A program made the translations under genes and the position numbers. From NCBI GenBank assembly GCA_965116935.1, contig OZ220737.1:3038001-3102000 (forward strand): 64,000 nucleotides of DNA, in the 5' to 3' direction. Position 1 is the first letter of the stretch; each line of letters opens with the position of its first letter. This DNA is from VXYL01 sp965116935 (lineage in GTDB: Bacteria > Pseudomonadota > Gammaproteobacteria > Pseudomonadales > Azotimanducaceae). The notes beneath the pieces are model-generated. The model had not been told where the DNA came from. It saw only the letters and a list, made by a program, of their open reading frames with translations, and did not search any database. Below are positions 33,928-42,396 of this stretch, piece by piece.

Positions 33928-35237
33928 TCCGCCGCCTGCACAGCGACGCGGCAGGGTTCGCCGCCGAACTGAACGCGCTTTTGGCTTGGGACGTTGCCCA
34001 GTCCCCTGCCGTGGTCCGTGCTGCGCAGGAGATCGTCGAAGACGTTCGAGGGCGCGGCGACGTCGCATTGCTCGAACACACACGCCGTCTCGACGGGCTC
34101 GAAGTGTCGGATGCCGCCGCCCTCGAACTGCCGAGGCATGTGCTCGAAGCGAGTTACGACCGACTCCCCTTGGCCGACCGCGAGGCGCTCGATGGCGCGG
34201 CGCGGCGCATCCGGCTCTATCACGAGGCGCAGCCCGACGGTGCGTTCGAGATCACGGACGAGGAGGGCAACGTCTTGGGCTTGCGCGTAACGCCTCTAGA
34301 CCGGGTGGGCATCTATGTGCCTGGCGGGCAGGCCGCGTATCCCTCGACGGCGCTCATGACCATCATTCCGGCCCGGGTTGCGGGCGTCGGCGAGGTGATT
34401 GTCACCACCCCCACACCCGCCGGCGCGCGCAGCGATCACCTGCTGGCGGCGCTGTTCATCGCGGGGCCAGACCGGGTGTTCACCGTCGGCGGCGCACAAG
34501 CCATCGCGGCCTTGGCGTGGGGCACCGAAACCGTGCCGCAGGTGCACAAAGTCGTCGGCCCCGGCGGCGCCTTCGTCGCGGCGGCAAAGCGGCTGGTGTT
34601 CGGCCCGGTTGGCATCGACTCGCTGGCAGGTCCGAGCGAGGTGGTGGTAATCGCCGACGGCAGCGTTGCGCCGGCGTGGACCGCACTCGACTTGCTGGCG
34701 CAAGCCGAACACGATGCCGACGCCCAAGCCATCCTGCTTTCCCCCCACGCGGACTATCTCGACCGCGTCCAGCAGGCCGCCACCGACGCGCTGCGTTCCC
34801 TCTCCCGGGCGGACATCATTCGCGACTCGCTTGCATCGCGCGGCGCGCTGGTTCACACGCGCGATCTCGCCGAAGCGTGCGACATCGCCAACCGCATCGC
34901 TCCGGAACACCTCGAGCTTGCCGTGCGCGACCCCGACGCCTTGCTGCCGAGCATCCGTCACGCCGGCGCGATCTTTCTCGGTGGCCACGCAGCGGAAGTG
35001 ATCGGCGACTACAGCGCGGGGCCCAGCCACGTGTTGCCGACCTTCGGCACGGCGCGCTACGCCTCGCCGCTCAGCGTCACCGACTTCCAGAAGCGCAGTT
35101 CCCTGGTGCGCTGCAGCGCGGCCGGCGTGCAAGAACAGGCCCGTCTCGCCGCCAACGTCGCCGAGTCCGAGGGGCTGTCCGCTCATGCGGCCGCAGCGCG
35201 CGCCCGCATCGCCGGCTTCGACGACAACCGCCTTTAG
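33924..35237 (+). CDS. hisD: Histidinol dehydrogenase
   Basis: HisD oxidises L-histidinol to histidine in two NAD+-dependent steps. The 437-residue protein shows the family blocks VGIYVPGGQAAYPSTALM, GPGGAFVAAAKRLVFGPVGID, AGPSEVVVIAD, AQAEHDADAQAILLS (zinc ligands Gln and His) and EHLEL. The start is GTG at 33924, overlapping ibaG by GTGA. The TAG stop at 35235-35237 is special: its T belongs to the gene side of the junction with a MITE and its AG to the element's inverted repeat. hisG and hisC are not adjacent. Confidence 0.95.
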   Translation: MIRRLHSDAAGFAAELNALLAWDVAQSPAVVRAAQEIVEDVRGRGDVALLEHTRRLDGLEVSDAAALELPRHVLEASYDRLPLADREALDGAARRIRLYHEAQPDGAFEITDEEGNVLGLRVTPLDRVGIYVPGGQAAYPSTALMTIIPARVAGVGEVIVTTPTPAGARSDHLLAALFIAGPDRVFTVGGAQAIAALAWGTETVPQVHKVVGPGGAFVAAAKRLVFGPVGIDSLAGPSEVVVIADGSVAPAWTALDLLAQAEHDADAQAILLSPHADYLDRVQQAATDALRSLSRADIIRDSLASRGALVHTRDLAEACDIANRIAPEHLELAVRDPDALLPSIRHAGAIFLGGHAAEVIGDYSAGPSHVLPTFGTARYASPLSVTDFQKRSSLVRCSAAGVQEQARLAANVAESEGLSAHAAAARARIAGFDDNRL

Positions 35238-35503
35238 TGTCGTGTCATGCGTCCTTTTAGCGCATCAGAGCGCCGGCAGCGCGACGGCGCGAGGCGGAGT
35301 CTCGCAGGCAATGCCTTGCCGCATTGCCAAGGGCGACAGCGAAAGCGCGGGCGCGCTGCCGGCGCTCCCGAAGGGCGCTCGCCCCTTGCCCCGTGGCGGC
35401 GTTGCGCCCCTTGCCAAGGGGACCAGCCATTGCCTGCGGGACGCGCCTTGCCACGAACCAAGGGGCGAACGCTGATGCGCCAAAGGACGCATGACACGAC
35501 ACT
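35236..35503. mobile_element. MITE-like element, copy 2, at the hisD stop
   Basis: This 268-bp copy is the inverted version of the element at 9874-10138, with the same outer terminal repeat AGTGTCGTGTCATGCGTCC and near-identical interior in reverse. The left end abuts the last hisD codon so that TA from the target plus G from the element gives the TAG stop. The right side has TT where TA would be expected, a probable single change in the target duplication. No coding capacity is supported. Confidence 0.8.
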
Positions 35504-35539
35504 TGCCTGGGCGCGTGCGATGTGTTGATGCCGCCTTCA

Positions 35540-36583
35540 TCAACGCCCTGCCGTGGGCCGCATTGCCGCGGCGGTTCGCACGGTGAATTCAGTGCCTTCC
35601 CGGCGCAGGCGGATGGTGAGTTCAGCGCCGGGTTCGATGGCCCGCATTCGCTCCACCACGGAACGCATGGACGTGGCTGCCTCGCCGTTAATGGCGAGGA
35701 TGATGTCGCCGGCGCGGATGCCGGCTCCCGACGCGGGCGTACCTGGAAGCACCCGTGCCACCTCGAGACCGCCTTGGCGGGCGGCAAGATCGACGCCGAG
35801 CCAGCCTCGTTCCACCCGGCCGTTGGCGATGATCTGGTCGAGCACGTCAAAGGCGAGTTCAGACGGGATTGCAAAGCCGATGCCGACGCCCTCGGCGCTG
35901 CCGTCCGGGCTGTAGATGAGCGTGTTGACGCCCACCATGCGGCCATCGGAATCGACCAACGGGCCGCCGCTGTTGCCGGGGTGTACCGCCGCGTCGGTCT
36001 GGATGAAGTCGTCCCAGGGGCTCGCGCCGATGCCGTAGCGTCCCTTGGCGCTGACGATGCCGAGGGACACCGTCTGGCCGACATTGAACGGATTGCCGAT
36101 GGCGAGCACCACGTCACCGACTCGCAAAGCGCCGGAATTCGCCCGTTCGATGGCGGCAAAGCCGTCGCCCGCCACCTTGATGACGGCGAGGTCGGTTTCC
36201 ACATCCGTGCCGACCACCGCCGCCTGTGCCTGCCGACCGTCTGGAAACGCCACCAGAATGTCGTCCGCCCCGGCGATGACATGGTTGTTGGTGAGGATGT
36301 AGCCATCCTTGCGTGCCATCACACCCGATCCGAGCGAGCTTCTCATGCGTCCGGAGTCTTGGCAGAGGCCCCGAAACTGCGCCAGGCGGCAGATGGGATG
36401 GCGATAGGCGGCGACTACCTTGCGCGAGAAGATGTTGACGACTGCCGGTGCGGCTCGATCCACGGCATCTGCGAAGCCATCGTTGGCGGGGGGCGGGGCG
36501 CCGCGCAGCCAAAGAACGATGACAATGCCAACGAGGCCGCCGCCAAGGATCGGCAAGGCAACGTAGCGCAGCAGTTGCGACAT
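35540..36583 (-). CDS. Periplasmic serine protease DegS/AlgW type
   Basis: This 347-residue protease senses misfolded outer-membrane proteins and starts the sigma-E response. A single N-terminal membrane anchor (RYVALPILGGGLVGIVIVLWL) is followed by the trypsin-like domain with His in ILTNNHVIAGAD (residue about 100), Asp in VETDLAVIKV and Ser in HPGNSGGPLVDS, then one PDZ domain (GWLGVDLAARQGGLEVARV to the end). One PDZ and no signal cleavage fit DegS/AlgW rather than DegP. It is divergent from zapE. Confidence 0.9.
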   Translation of the reverse strand: MSQLLRYVALPILGGGLVGIVIVLWLRGAPPPANDGFADAVDRAAPAVVNIFSRKVVAAYRHPICRLAQFRGLCQDSGRMRSSLGSGVMARKDGYILTNNHVIAGADDILVAFPDGRQAQAAVVGTDVETDLAVIKVAGDGFAAIERANSGALRVGDVVLAIGNPFNVGQTVSLGIVSAKGRYGIGASPWDDFIQTDAAVHPGNSGGPLVDSDGRMVGVNTLIYSPDGSAEGVGIGFAIPSELAFDVLDQIIANGRVERGWLGVDLAARQGGLEVARVLPGTPASGAGIRAGDIILAINGEAATSMRSVVERMRAIEPGAELTIRLRREGTEFTVRTAAAMRPTAGR

Positions 36584-36654
36584 GAAAGCGGTCCGCAGGG
36601 CGGCGAGCGAGGCGGCGATTATAGGTGGCAGCGTGCCAGCAGCCGACGCGGCTC

Positions 36655-36690
36655 CAAATGTAGCTGCAAGCGCGTGCCAGCGCTTGCGCG
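36655..36690. repeat. Palindromic repeat family C, copy 2
   Basis: GTAGCTGCAAGCGCGTGCCAGCGCTTGCGCG folds as CAAGCGC...GCGCTTG between divergent degS and zapE. It is shorter than the other copies and overlaps the presumed zapE leader. Confidence 0.4.
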
Positions 36691-36708
36691 TTGCCGCAGG
36701 AAAGCGCG

Positions 36709-37776
36709 TTGACGCCGGGCGAGTTGCACCGCAGGAACATTGACGCCGGGTTCGACGCGGATCCCGCGCAGCTTGCCGTGGTGCAAAGGCTCGATGCGTT
36801 GCACATGCGGCTCGCTGCCGGGTCGGCTTCGCGGCGAGGCTTGGGTCGCCTGCTCGCGCGCCGACGGGAACCGGTGCGCGGCATGTATCTGTGGGGCAGT
36901 GTCGGGCGTGGCAAGACCTATCTGATGGACCTATTGCACGAGTCGGCGCCGGGAGACCGTTTGCGACTGCATTTCCACCGCTTCATGCAGCGGGTTCATG
37001 CGGAACTCGGTCGTCTTGCCGGAAAGCCGGATCCTTTGCGCGACGTGGCGGACGGCATCGCCGCCGAGGCCCGGCTTTTGTGTTTCGACGAGTTCTTCGT
37101 CTCGGACATCGGCGATGCCATGATCCTGGCGGAGCTCTTGAGTCATCTGTTCGAGCGACGGGTTACGTTGGTGGCGACCTCGAACGTCGCGCCGTCGCAC
37201 CTGTACGAAAACGGATTGCAAAGACGCCGCTTCCTGCCGGCGATACGGCTGATCGAGCAAAACTGCGATGTGGTGGCAATGGGGGGAGAGGTGGACTTTC
37301 GGCTGCGAGTATTGCGTCAGTCGGAGATATACCGATCGGCCACCGACGAGGCGGGTCTCGAACGGAGCTTTCGCGAACTATGTCCCGGCGTTGCCGAGCG
37401 TGACGCACGGCTCCATGTGAATGGTCGCAGCATTCTTGCGAGGCAGCGGGGCGAGGACGTGGTCTGGTTTGAGTTTCCCCAAATCTGTGACGGCCCGCGC
37501 AGCCAAAATGACTACATTGAGCTTGCCCGTGAGTTCCATGCGGTGGTGGTGAGCGGTATTCCCGTATTCACGCGGACCACAGAGGATCAGGCGCGGCGTT
37601 TCATCAGCCTCATCGACGAATTCTACGATCACAACGTGAAGATGCTGTTTTCCGCCCACGCACCGGTGGAGCGGTTGTATCAGGGGGAACGACTTGGCTT
37701 CGAGTTCCAGCGAACCGAGAGCCGCATCATCGAGATGCAGGGTGAGGAATACTTGAGCCGCACCCACAGGGCGTAG
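36709..37776 (+). CDS. zapE: Cell-division AFG1-like ATPase
   Basis: ZapE binds the Z-ring and hydrolyses ATP late in division. The 355-residue protein has Walker A GSVGRGKTYLM, Walker B LLCFDEFFVSDIGDA and the family QDHPIL-like motifs LVATSNVAPSHLYENGLQR and FTRTTEDQARRFISLIDEFYD. I chose the TTG at 36709, reading TPGELHRRN, since AGGAAAGCG stands just upstream and TP starts are usual; the TTG at 36691 is the alternative. No ATG is near. Intact frame. A palindromic repeat follows the stop. Confidence 0.88.
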   Translation: MTPGELHRRNIDAGFDADPAQLAVVQRLDALHMRLAAGSASRRGLGRLLARRREPVRGMYLWGSVGRGKTYLMDLLHESAPGDRLRLHFHRFMQRVHAELGRLAGKPDPLRDVADGIAAEARLLCFDEFFVSDIGDAMILAELLSHLFERRVTLVATSNVAPSHLYENGLQRRRFLPAIRLIEQNCDVVAMGGEVDFRLRVLRQSEIYRSATDEAGLERSFRELCPGVAERDARLHVNGRSILARQRGEDVVWFEFPQICDGPRSQNDYIELAREFHAVVVSGIPVFTRTTEDQARRFISLIDEFYDHNVKMLFSAHAPVERLYQGERLGFEFQRTESRIIEMQGEEYLSRTHRA

Positions 37777-37845
37777 GGGACGGGCTTGTCCCTAGGCCTT
37801 TCGCGGTACCAGACACGGGCGGGGACAAGCCCCGCCCCTGCGAGT
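37777..37845. repeat. Palindromic repeat family A, copy 3
   Basis: GGGGACGGGCTTGTCCC and, after about 30 bp, GGGGACAAGCCCCGCCCC inverted. Same organisation as the units near 24.9 kb and 28.1 kb. It lies in convergent space between zapE and a minus-strand oxidase. Confidence 0.65.
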
Positions 37846-37920
37846 GCACCGACGACGACCGGCCGCGCCCGCGGCACCAGAAGAGCGTATTTGCAAGGAA
37901 GACCGTAAACCTAACTCCGC

Positions 37921-38496
37921 TTAGGGAATCAGCAGTTTGCATCCCCAGCCATCGCCCTCACGCTCAAAGAGGCGTCGATCATGCACGCCCGTGTCGTTGT
38001 CGAGGGCGAGTCGATCGACACGCCCAGGTACCAAGAAATAGCCGAGCGCGTTGGCGGGAGCGGTGTCGGATTCCATCTGTGCCAATCGGGCCAGCAGTGT
38101 CTCTCGATCCTCCACGGCACTGCCCTGCGGCGAGCGTTGATAGAGCCAGTCGAGACGTTTGGCCGCTAGGGGACGAAGTTGCCAGCTTTCTCGCACGATT
38201 TGGGGGTCCATGGCTTCGAGCCGGCAGGAGATTCGATATTGCACTCCAAGGCTCGGCAGCCATGCCAAAACCGAGATGCGGTCGCCGTGGCCGAACTCTC
38301 TCGCCTTGGGGCTGCTGCCGCTTAAGAAGATTCCTAGTCGCGAGTCGATATCGCGCAACACGAGCACCCTTGACTGCGGTTCGCCGGTTGCATCGACACT
38401 GCTCACGACGCAGAGGTTGGCATTGCCGTCACCCTTTTCCCGGGCGCTTGCACGATCGCGCCCGAGAGACGCAATGGGGTCAATCGAGTCCATCAT
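37921..38496 (-). CDS. Pyridoxamine 5'-phosphate oxidase-family protein
   Basis: This 191-residue flavoprotein has the split-barrel fold of PdxH relatives: ANLCVVSSVDATGEPQSRVLVLRDID, IGIFLSG-type strand FLSGSSPKAREF and the C-terminal GVHDRRLFEREGDGWGCKLLIP, with the usual WxxxxLxP ending. It is shorter than PdxH (about 215 residues), and the RVLVLR strand agrees with FMN binding. It could be a true PNP oxidase or a paralogue acting on another substrate. Start is uncertain: the paired ATGs at 38496 and 38493 lack a strong ribosome site, and longer starts are possible. Confidence 0.75.
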   Translation of the reverse strand: MMDSIDPIASLGRDRASAREKGDGNANLCVVSSVDATGEPQSRVLVLRDIDSRLGIFLSGSSPKAREFGHGDRISVLAWLPSLGVQYRISCRLEAMDPQIVRESWQLRPLAAKRLDWLYQRSPQGSAVEDRETLLARLAQMESDTAPANALGYFLVPGRVDRLALDNDTGVHDRRLFEREGDGWGCKLLIP

Positions 38497-38613
38497 GCAT
38501 ACCGCAAAGGCAGACCAGTGGGCAACGTGCAAAAGCCGGCAGGAGTTCGGAGATTGGAAGGTGGCGACCGACTGCCGCCCGGTACGGGCGACAGTCGGCC
38601 TCGGCAGGGCTGA

Positions 38614-39246
38614 TCAGAAGTTCCCTCGCGTGTCGCCCGACTCCGGAGCCGGGGCTGTGTCCGCATCCGTAGCCGGGGCGGCGTCGGTGGCCGGGGCGGT
38701 GGGGGCATCCTCGGGTTCGGTGCCAGCTTCCGCTGCTGCTGCACCCTGACCGCGACGGGGCGCTGGATTGTCGCGTGGGTCGGCCGGGTCCTTGGTGGCG
38801 GCGAAGACGATTTGATACTGGATCTTGTCGTCGATGTTGGCATCCGCCATGATCTGATTGATTTCCTTGCGGATATCGGACCGCGAAACGCCTTCCTTGT
38901 AGTAGCGGTCGCGAATGTAGTCAATTCGCTTTTGGCCATTGGGAAGCATCACGGCCCTGCCCCGGCCGCGAGCGCGCGCTGGCATGGGTTGGGAGGGTGC
39001 TGGCGTCGCGGCGGCGTCGGCTTGCACCGGCTCGGCCGGCGGCTCGGGCGGCGGCTCGGGCGGTGGCGCGGCCTGTACCACAGGTGCTGGGGGCGGCTCG
39101 CTGGCCTTGCGGGCAACGGTCGCCATGTCGCGTTGGATTTCGCTCAGGCGAAATGCAATGTCGGGCATCTGATCAGCTACACGCCATGCAAAGTAGGTGA
39201 CGATGACGCCCAGAACGGCGATGATGATCAACAGGACTTCTTCCAT
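38614..39246 (-). CDS. Membrane-anchored proline-rich protein, unknown
   Basis: This 210-residue protein begins with one membrane helix (VLLIIIAVLGVIVTYFAWRV). Next come a short coiled region and a Pro/Ala-rich linker (residues about 50-95), then a compact helical domain with the sequence KRIDYIRDRYYKEGVSRSDIRKEIN (about 105-130) that looks DNA- or partner-binding. The C-terminus is again Ala/Pro/Asp-rich. The ATG at 39246 has AAGGGAAA upstream. The middle domain may be a small conserved module. I know no name for it. Confidence 0.6.
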   Translation of the reverse strand: MEEVLLIIIAVLGVIVTYFAWRVADQMPDIAFRLSEIQRDMATVARKASEPPPAPVVQAAPPPEPPPEPPAEPVQADAAATPAPSQPMPARARGRGRAVMLPNGQKRIDYIRDRYYKEGVSRSDIRKEINQIMADANIDDKIQYQIVFAATKDPADPRDNPAPRRGQGAAAAEAGTEPEDAPTAPATDAAPATDADTAPAPESGDTRGNF

Positions 39247-39450
39247 GAGTCAATTTCCCTTGGTTGCCTTTGATGGTATGGCTGGACTGCGCAGTGTTGT
39301 GAGAAAGCTTTTGGAGGCTGCCTCGCCAAAACGGGCGCGAAGCATAGCACGTTATCGACACCGCGCAACCCTTCCGTATAAGAAGCGCGGCCCCTCTTGG
39401 TGCTGCCATTAGAATCGACGCATTTGTGACGGCGATGGAGTACAGCAAAC

Positions 39451-40353
39451 ATGCCTCTGCCGACTGAATTTGTTGACAGGGTCGAAGACGAACTCGGGGC
39501 GGACCAGGCCGGCCGTATTGTGGCAAGTATGTCGGAACCGAAGCGAGTCGCCTGGTGGGTCAACCCCTTGCGGCCGTGTTCGCCGGAGTCGCTGCCATGT
39601 GGACGGCCGCTCGCAAGTTTGACGGGAGTCATGACGCGCGCGCCAGGCGAGCGACCAGCGGTCATGCACCATCCGTCAGCCATGACGGGAGTCATCTATC
39701 CCATCAACCCATCGAGTGTGGTTGCCGTCCTGGCGCTCGCGCCGCTGCCGGGAGAAGAGATACTCGACCTTGCCGCTGCGCCTGGCGGCAAGTCGATACT
39801 CATCGCCGCAAGGATGAACAACACCGGCAGACTGGCGGCAGTGGAGTCGGTGCGCAAGCGATTCTTGCGAATGCGCGCCAATCTGCATCGTTGTGGGGTC
39901 ACCATGTCGAAATGCTATCTCGACGATGGCAGGAACACGGGTAGGAAGACCCCGGAACGCTTCGATCGCGTGCTGCTCGACGCACCCTGCTCTTCGGAAG
40001 GAAGATTCCGCACTGACGACGTGAACACTACCCGCCGCTGGCGGCCCCGCAAGGTGGTGGAGACATCGCGCAAACAGCGGGCACTCATAGACTCCGCATT
40101 CCGTTGCCTAAAGCCCGGGGGCGTGTTGGTGTATTGCACATGCACTTTCGCGCTAAAGGAAAACGAGGAAGTAGTGAAATGGTTGTTGCGACGCCATGAA
40201 ACTGCCGAACTGCACCCCTTTTGCTTCGACGGAGTTCCGGGTGAGGAAGGAGCGCTTCCCGGCACTTTGCGCATCGTCCCCGACGACATCTTTGACGGCT
40301 TTTTCGTTGCAGTGATCCACAAGGCGCCGGCACCCAGCCGAAGAGGGCGGTAG
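39451..40353 (+). CDS. RsmB/NOP2-family RNA m5C methyltransferase
   Basis: This 300-residue AdoMet-dependent enzyme methylates cytosine in RNA. DLAAAPGGKSILIAARM is the AdoMet-binding motif, LLDAPCSSEG holds the release cysteine in the PCS motif, and VYCTCTFALKENEE holds the nucleophilic cysteine of TCT. The N-terminal PUA-type region is short, so it is nearer to the smaller NOL1/NOP2 members than to RsmB itself; the target (rRNA or tRNA) is not predictable. The start is the ATG at 39451. Confidence 0.85.
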   Translation: MPLPTEFVDRVEDELGADQAGRIVASMSEPKRVAWWVNPLRPCSPESLPCGRPLASLTGVMTRAPGERPAVMHHPSAMTGVIYPINPSSVVAVLALAPLPGEEILDLAAAPGGKSILIAARMNNTGRLAAVESVRKRFLRMRANLHRCGVTMSKCYLDDGRNTGRKTPERFDRVLLDAPCSSEGRFRTDDVNTTRRWRPRKVVETSRKQRALIDSAFRCLKPGGVLVYCTCTFALKENEEVVKWLLRRHETAELHPFCFDGVPGEEGALPGTLRIVPDDIFDGFFVAVIHKAPAPSRRGR

Positions 40354-40364
40354 CGAACCCGCAG

Positions 40365-40418
40365 GCCAGCAGTTGCGAAGCAACTGCCAACGCGCCCGAT
40401 AGGGCGCGCTCGCATAGG
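40365..40418. repeat. Palindromic repeat family C, copy 3
   Basis: CAGTTGCGAAGCAACTG and CGCGCCCGATAGGGCGCG form two hairpins between convergent genes. The order and spacing match copy 1 at 33186-33240. Confidence 0.6.
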
Positions 40419-40419
40419 G

Positions 40420-42237
40420 TCAAGCTGCCGAGTCTCGCACGTCCGGTTCCAGAAACTGCGCGAGGGCGAACTCTCGATAGAGGGCATTGGTTGCCACCAA
40501 GGCGCTGTGGGTGCCCGATGCGACCGTGCGGCCTTCGTCGAGGACGATGATTCGGTCTGCCTGACGAACGGTGGAGAGGCGGTGTGCCACGATCAGCACC
40601 GTGCGCTTGCCCTTCTGCAGCTCAAGCGCCGTGCGAATCGCTTCCTCCGAACGCGCGTCCAAGGCACTGGTGGCCTCGTCCACGAGCAGGATGCCTGGCC
40701 GTCCGGGCAGGGCCGGTGCCGCCAGGAAGGCGCGAGCGATGGCAAGTCGTTGCCGCTGGCCGCCGGAAAGACCGACGCCTCCCTCACCGACGTTGGTTTC
40801 GATGCCGTCCGGCAGCGCAGCGACGAAGTCGGCGGCATGGGCGTCTTCAAGGGCAGCCTCGATATCGGCTGGCTTCGACTCCGCTGCGCCGTAGGCGAGG
40901 TTGTTGGCGATGGAGCCGGCGAACAGGACAGCGTCCTGTGGCACCGGCGCCATTTGCCGGCGGAGGTCCGAGAGAGATTGCGCCCGTACATCCACGCCGC
41001 CCACCAGCACCATGCCCTCATCGACATCGTGGAAGCGCAGCACCAACTCGAGCATGGTGCTCTTGCCGGCGCCGGATGGCCCAACCAGTGCCACCATCTC
41101 GCCGGGTTCCACCGCGAAGGAGACATCGTCGAGCACGTTGGCAGAAGGGCGAGACGGATAGCGAAACGACACCCGTCGAAACTCGATGCGGCCCGGCGTC
41201 GTTTGCGCAGTGGATGTGTTCGGTTCCGGCAGCCGGGACGACGATGCCAAGAGTTCCAACAGGCGTTCGGCGGCGCCGGCAGCACGCTGGATTTCGCCCC
41301 AGACCTCGCTCAAGGCGCCGACGGACCCGGCAACGACGAACGCATAGAAGATGAACGCCACCAACTCGCCTTGGGTGGTGCGCCCCGACAGCACGTCCTG
41401 ACCGCCGATCCACAGCATGGTCGCGACCGCCGCCAGCACCAGCACCATCACCGTCGCCACGAGCCAGGCGCGCTGGCGAATGCGCTGAACTGCCACCTCG
41501 AAGGCCCGATTGACGTGGCGGCGGAATGCGTCGAGGTCCCGTCCCTCGCGCCGGAACGCCTGTACCACGCGAATGTGTCGCAGCGACTCGCCGGCGTAGC
41601 TGCCGACATCGGCGATGCGGTCTTGGCTTGAACGCGACAGTCGCCGCACGCGCCGGCCAAAGAACGCCACCGGCAGCACGACGAGAGGGACGCACGCCAG
41701 CACCAGCAGCGACAGGCGTGGGTTCGTCACCACCAACAGACAGACGCCGCCCACACCCATCAGCAGGTTGCGTAGGGCGATGGACACCGATGAGCCGATT
41801 ACCGTCTGCACCAGCGTCGTGTCCGTGGTGATGCGCGAGGAGATTTCGGTGGGGCGGTTGGTGTCGAAGAAGCCGGGGTGCAGGCGGACCAGGCGCGCAT
41901 ACACTGCGGTGCGAATGTCGGCGCTGACGCGCTCGCCGACCCAGGAGACGAGGTAGAAGCGAATCCACGTCCCGGCGGTGAGCACGAGCACCAGCACCGC
42001 GAACACGAGAATGCTCGCCTGCAACACGTCCACAGAGTCCTGGGCGAGGCCACGATCCACCAACAGCCGCAAGCCTTGCCCCACCGACAGCGTCACGGAG
42101 GCCGTGACCAGCAAGGCGACGAATGCGCCGACGGCCCGCCATCGATATGGCGCCACAAAGGACCAAATGGGCAACAGCCGGGTCAGCTCCTTCGTTGCCG
42201 CCCGCGTGTGTTCGTCTGGTCTCGTGTCCGCCACCAC
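40420..42237 (-). CDS. ABC exporter, MsbA-like half transporter
   Basis: This 605-residue protein fuses a six-helix ABC_membrane domain (residues about 25-310) with an ATPase domain: Walker A GPSGAGKSTMLEL, Q-loop VPQDAVLF, signature LSGGQRQRLAIARAFL, Walker B ILLVDEATSALD and the H-switch AHRLSTV. It is like lipid or multidrug exporters acting as homodimers. The start is a GTG around 42237 or 42234, giving VVADTRPDEHTRAATK; longer frames lack a site. The cargo is unknown. It stands alone. Confidence 0.85.
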   Translation of the reverse strand: MVADTRPDEHTRAATKELTRLLPIWSFVAPYRWRAVGAFVALLVTASVTLSVGQGLRLLVDRGLAQDSVDVLQASILVFAVLVLVLTAGTWIRFYLVSWVGERVSADIRTAVYARLVRLHPGFFDTNRPTEISSRITTDTTLVQTVIGSSVSIALRNLLMGVGGVCLLVVTNPRLSLLVLACVPLVVLPVAFFGRRVRRLSRSSQDRIADVGSYAGESLRHIRVVQAFRREGRDLDAFRRHVNRAFEVAVQRIRQRAWLVATVMVLVLAAVATMLWIGGQDVLSGRTTQGELVAFIFYAFVVAGSVGALSEVWGEIQRAAGAAERLLELLASSSRLPEPNTSTAQTTPGRIEFRRVSFRYPSRPSANVLDDVSFAVEPGEMVALVGPSGAGKSTMLELVLRFHDVDEGMVLVGGVDVRAQSLSDLRRQMAPVPQDAVLFAGSIANNLAYGAAESKPADIEAALEDAHAADFVAALPDGIETNVGEGGVGLSGGQRQRLAIARAFLAAPALPGRPGILLVDEATSALDARSEEAIRTALELQKGKRTVLIVAHRLSTVRQADRIIVLDEGRTVASGTHSALVATNALYREFALAQFLEPDVRDSAA

Positions 42238-42396
42238 GCGAATCGTAGCCCGGATCGTCAGCGAGTGCTCTGGGGCACTCGCTGCGACGGGCAGCCTCCT
42301 AGGCGCATTCAGCCAGTCGGATGTCCCCCTTGCGCGCCGGTTCGGTGTAGCCTTTACTTCCTGTACGCACCCACGGCACATCGAGGGGCTGCCAAC

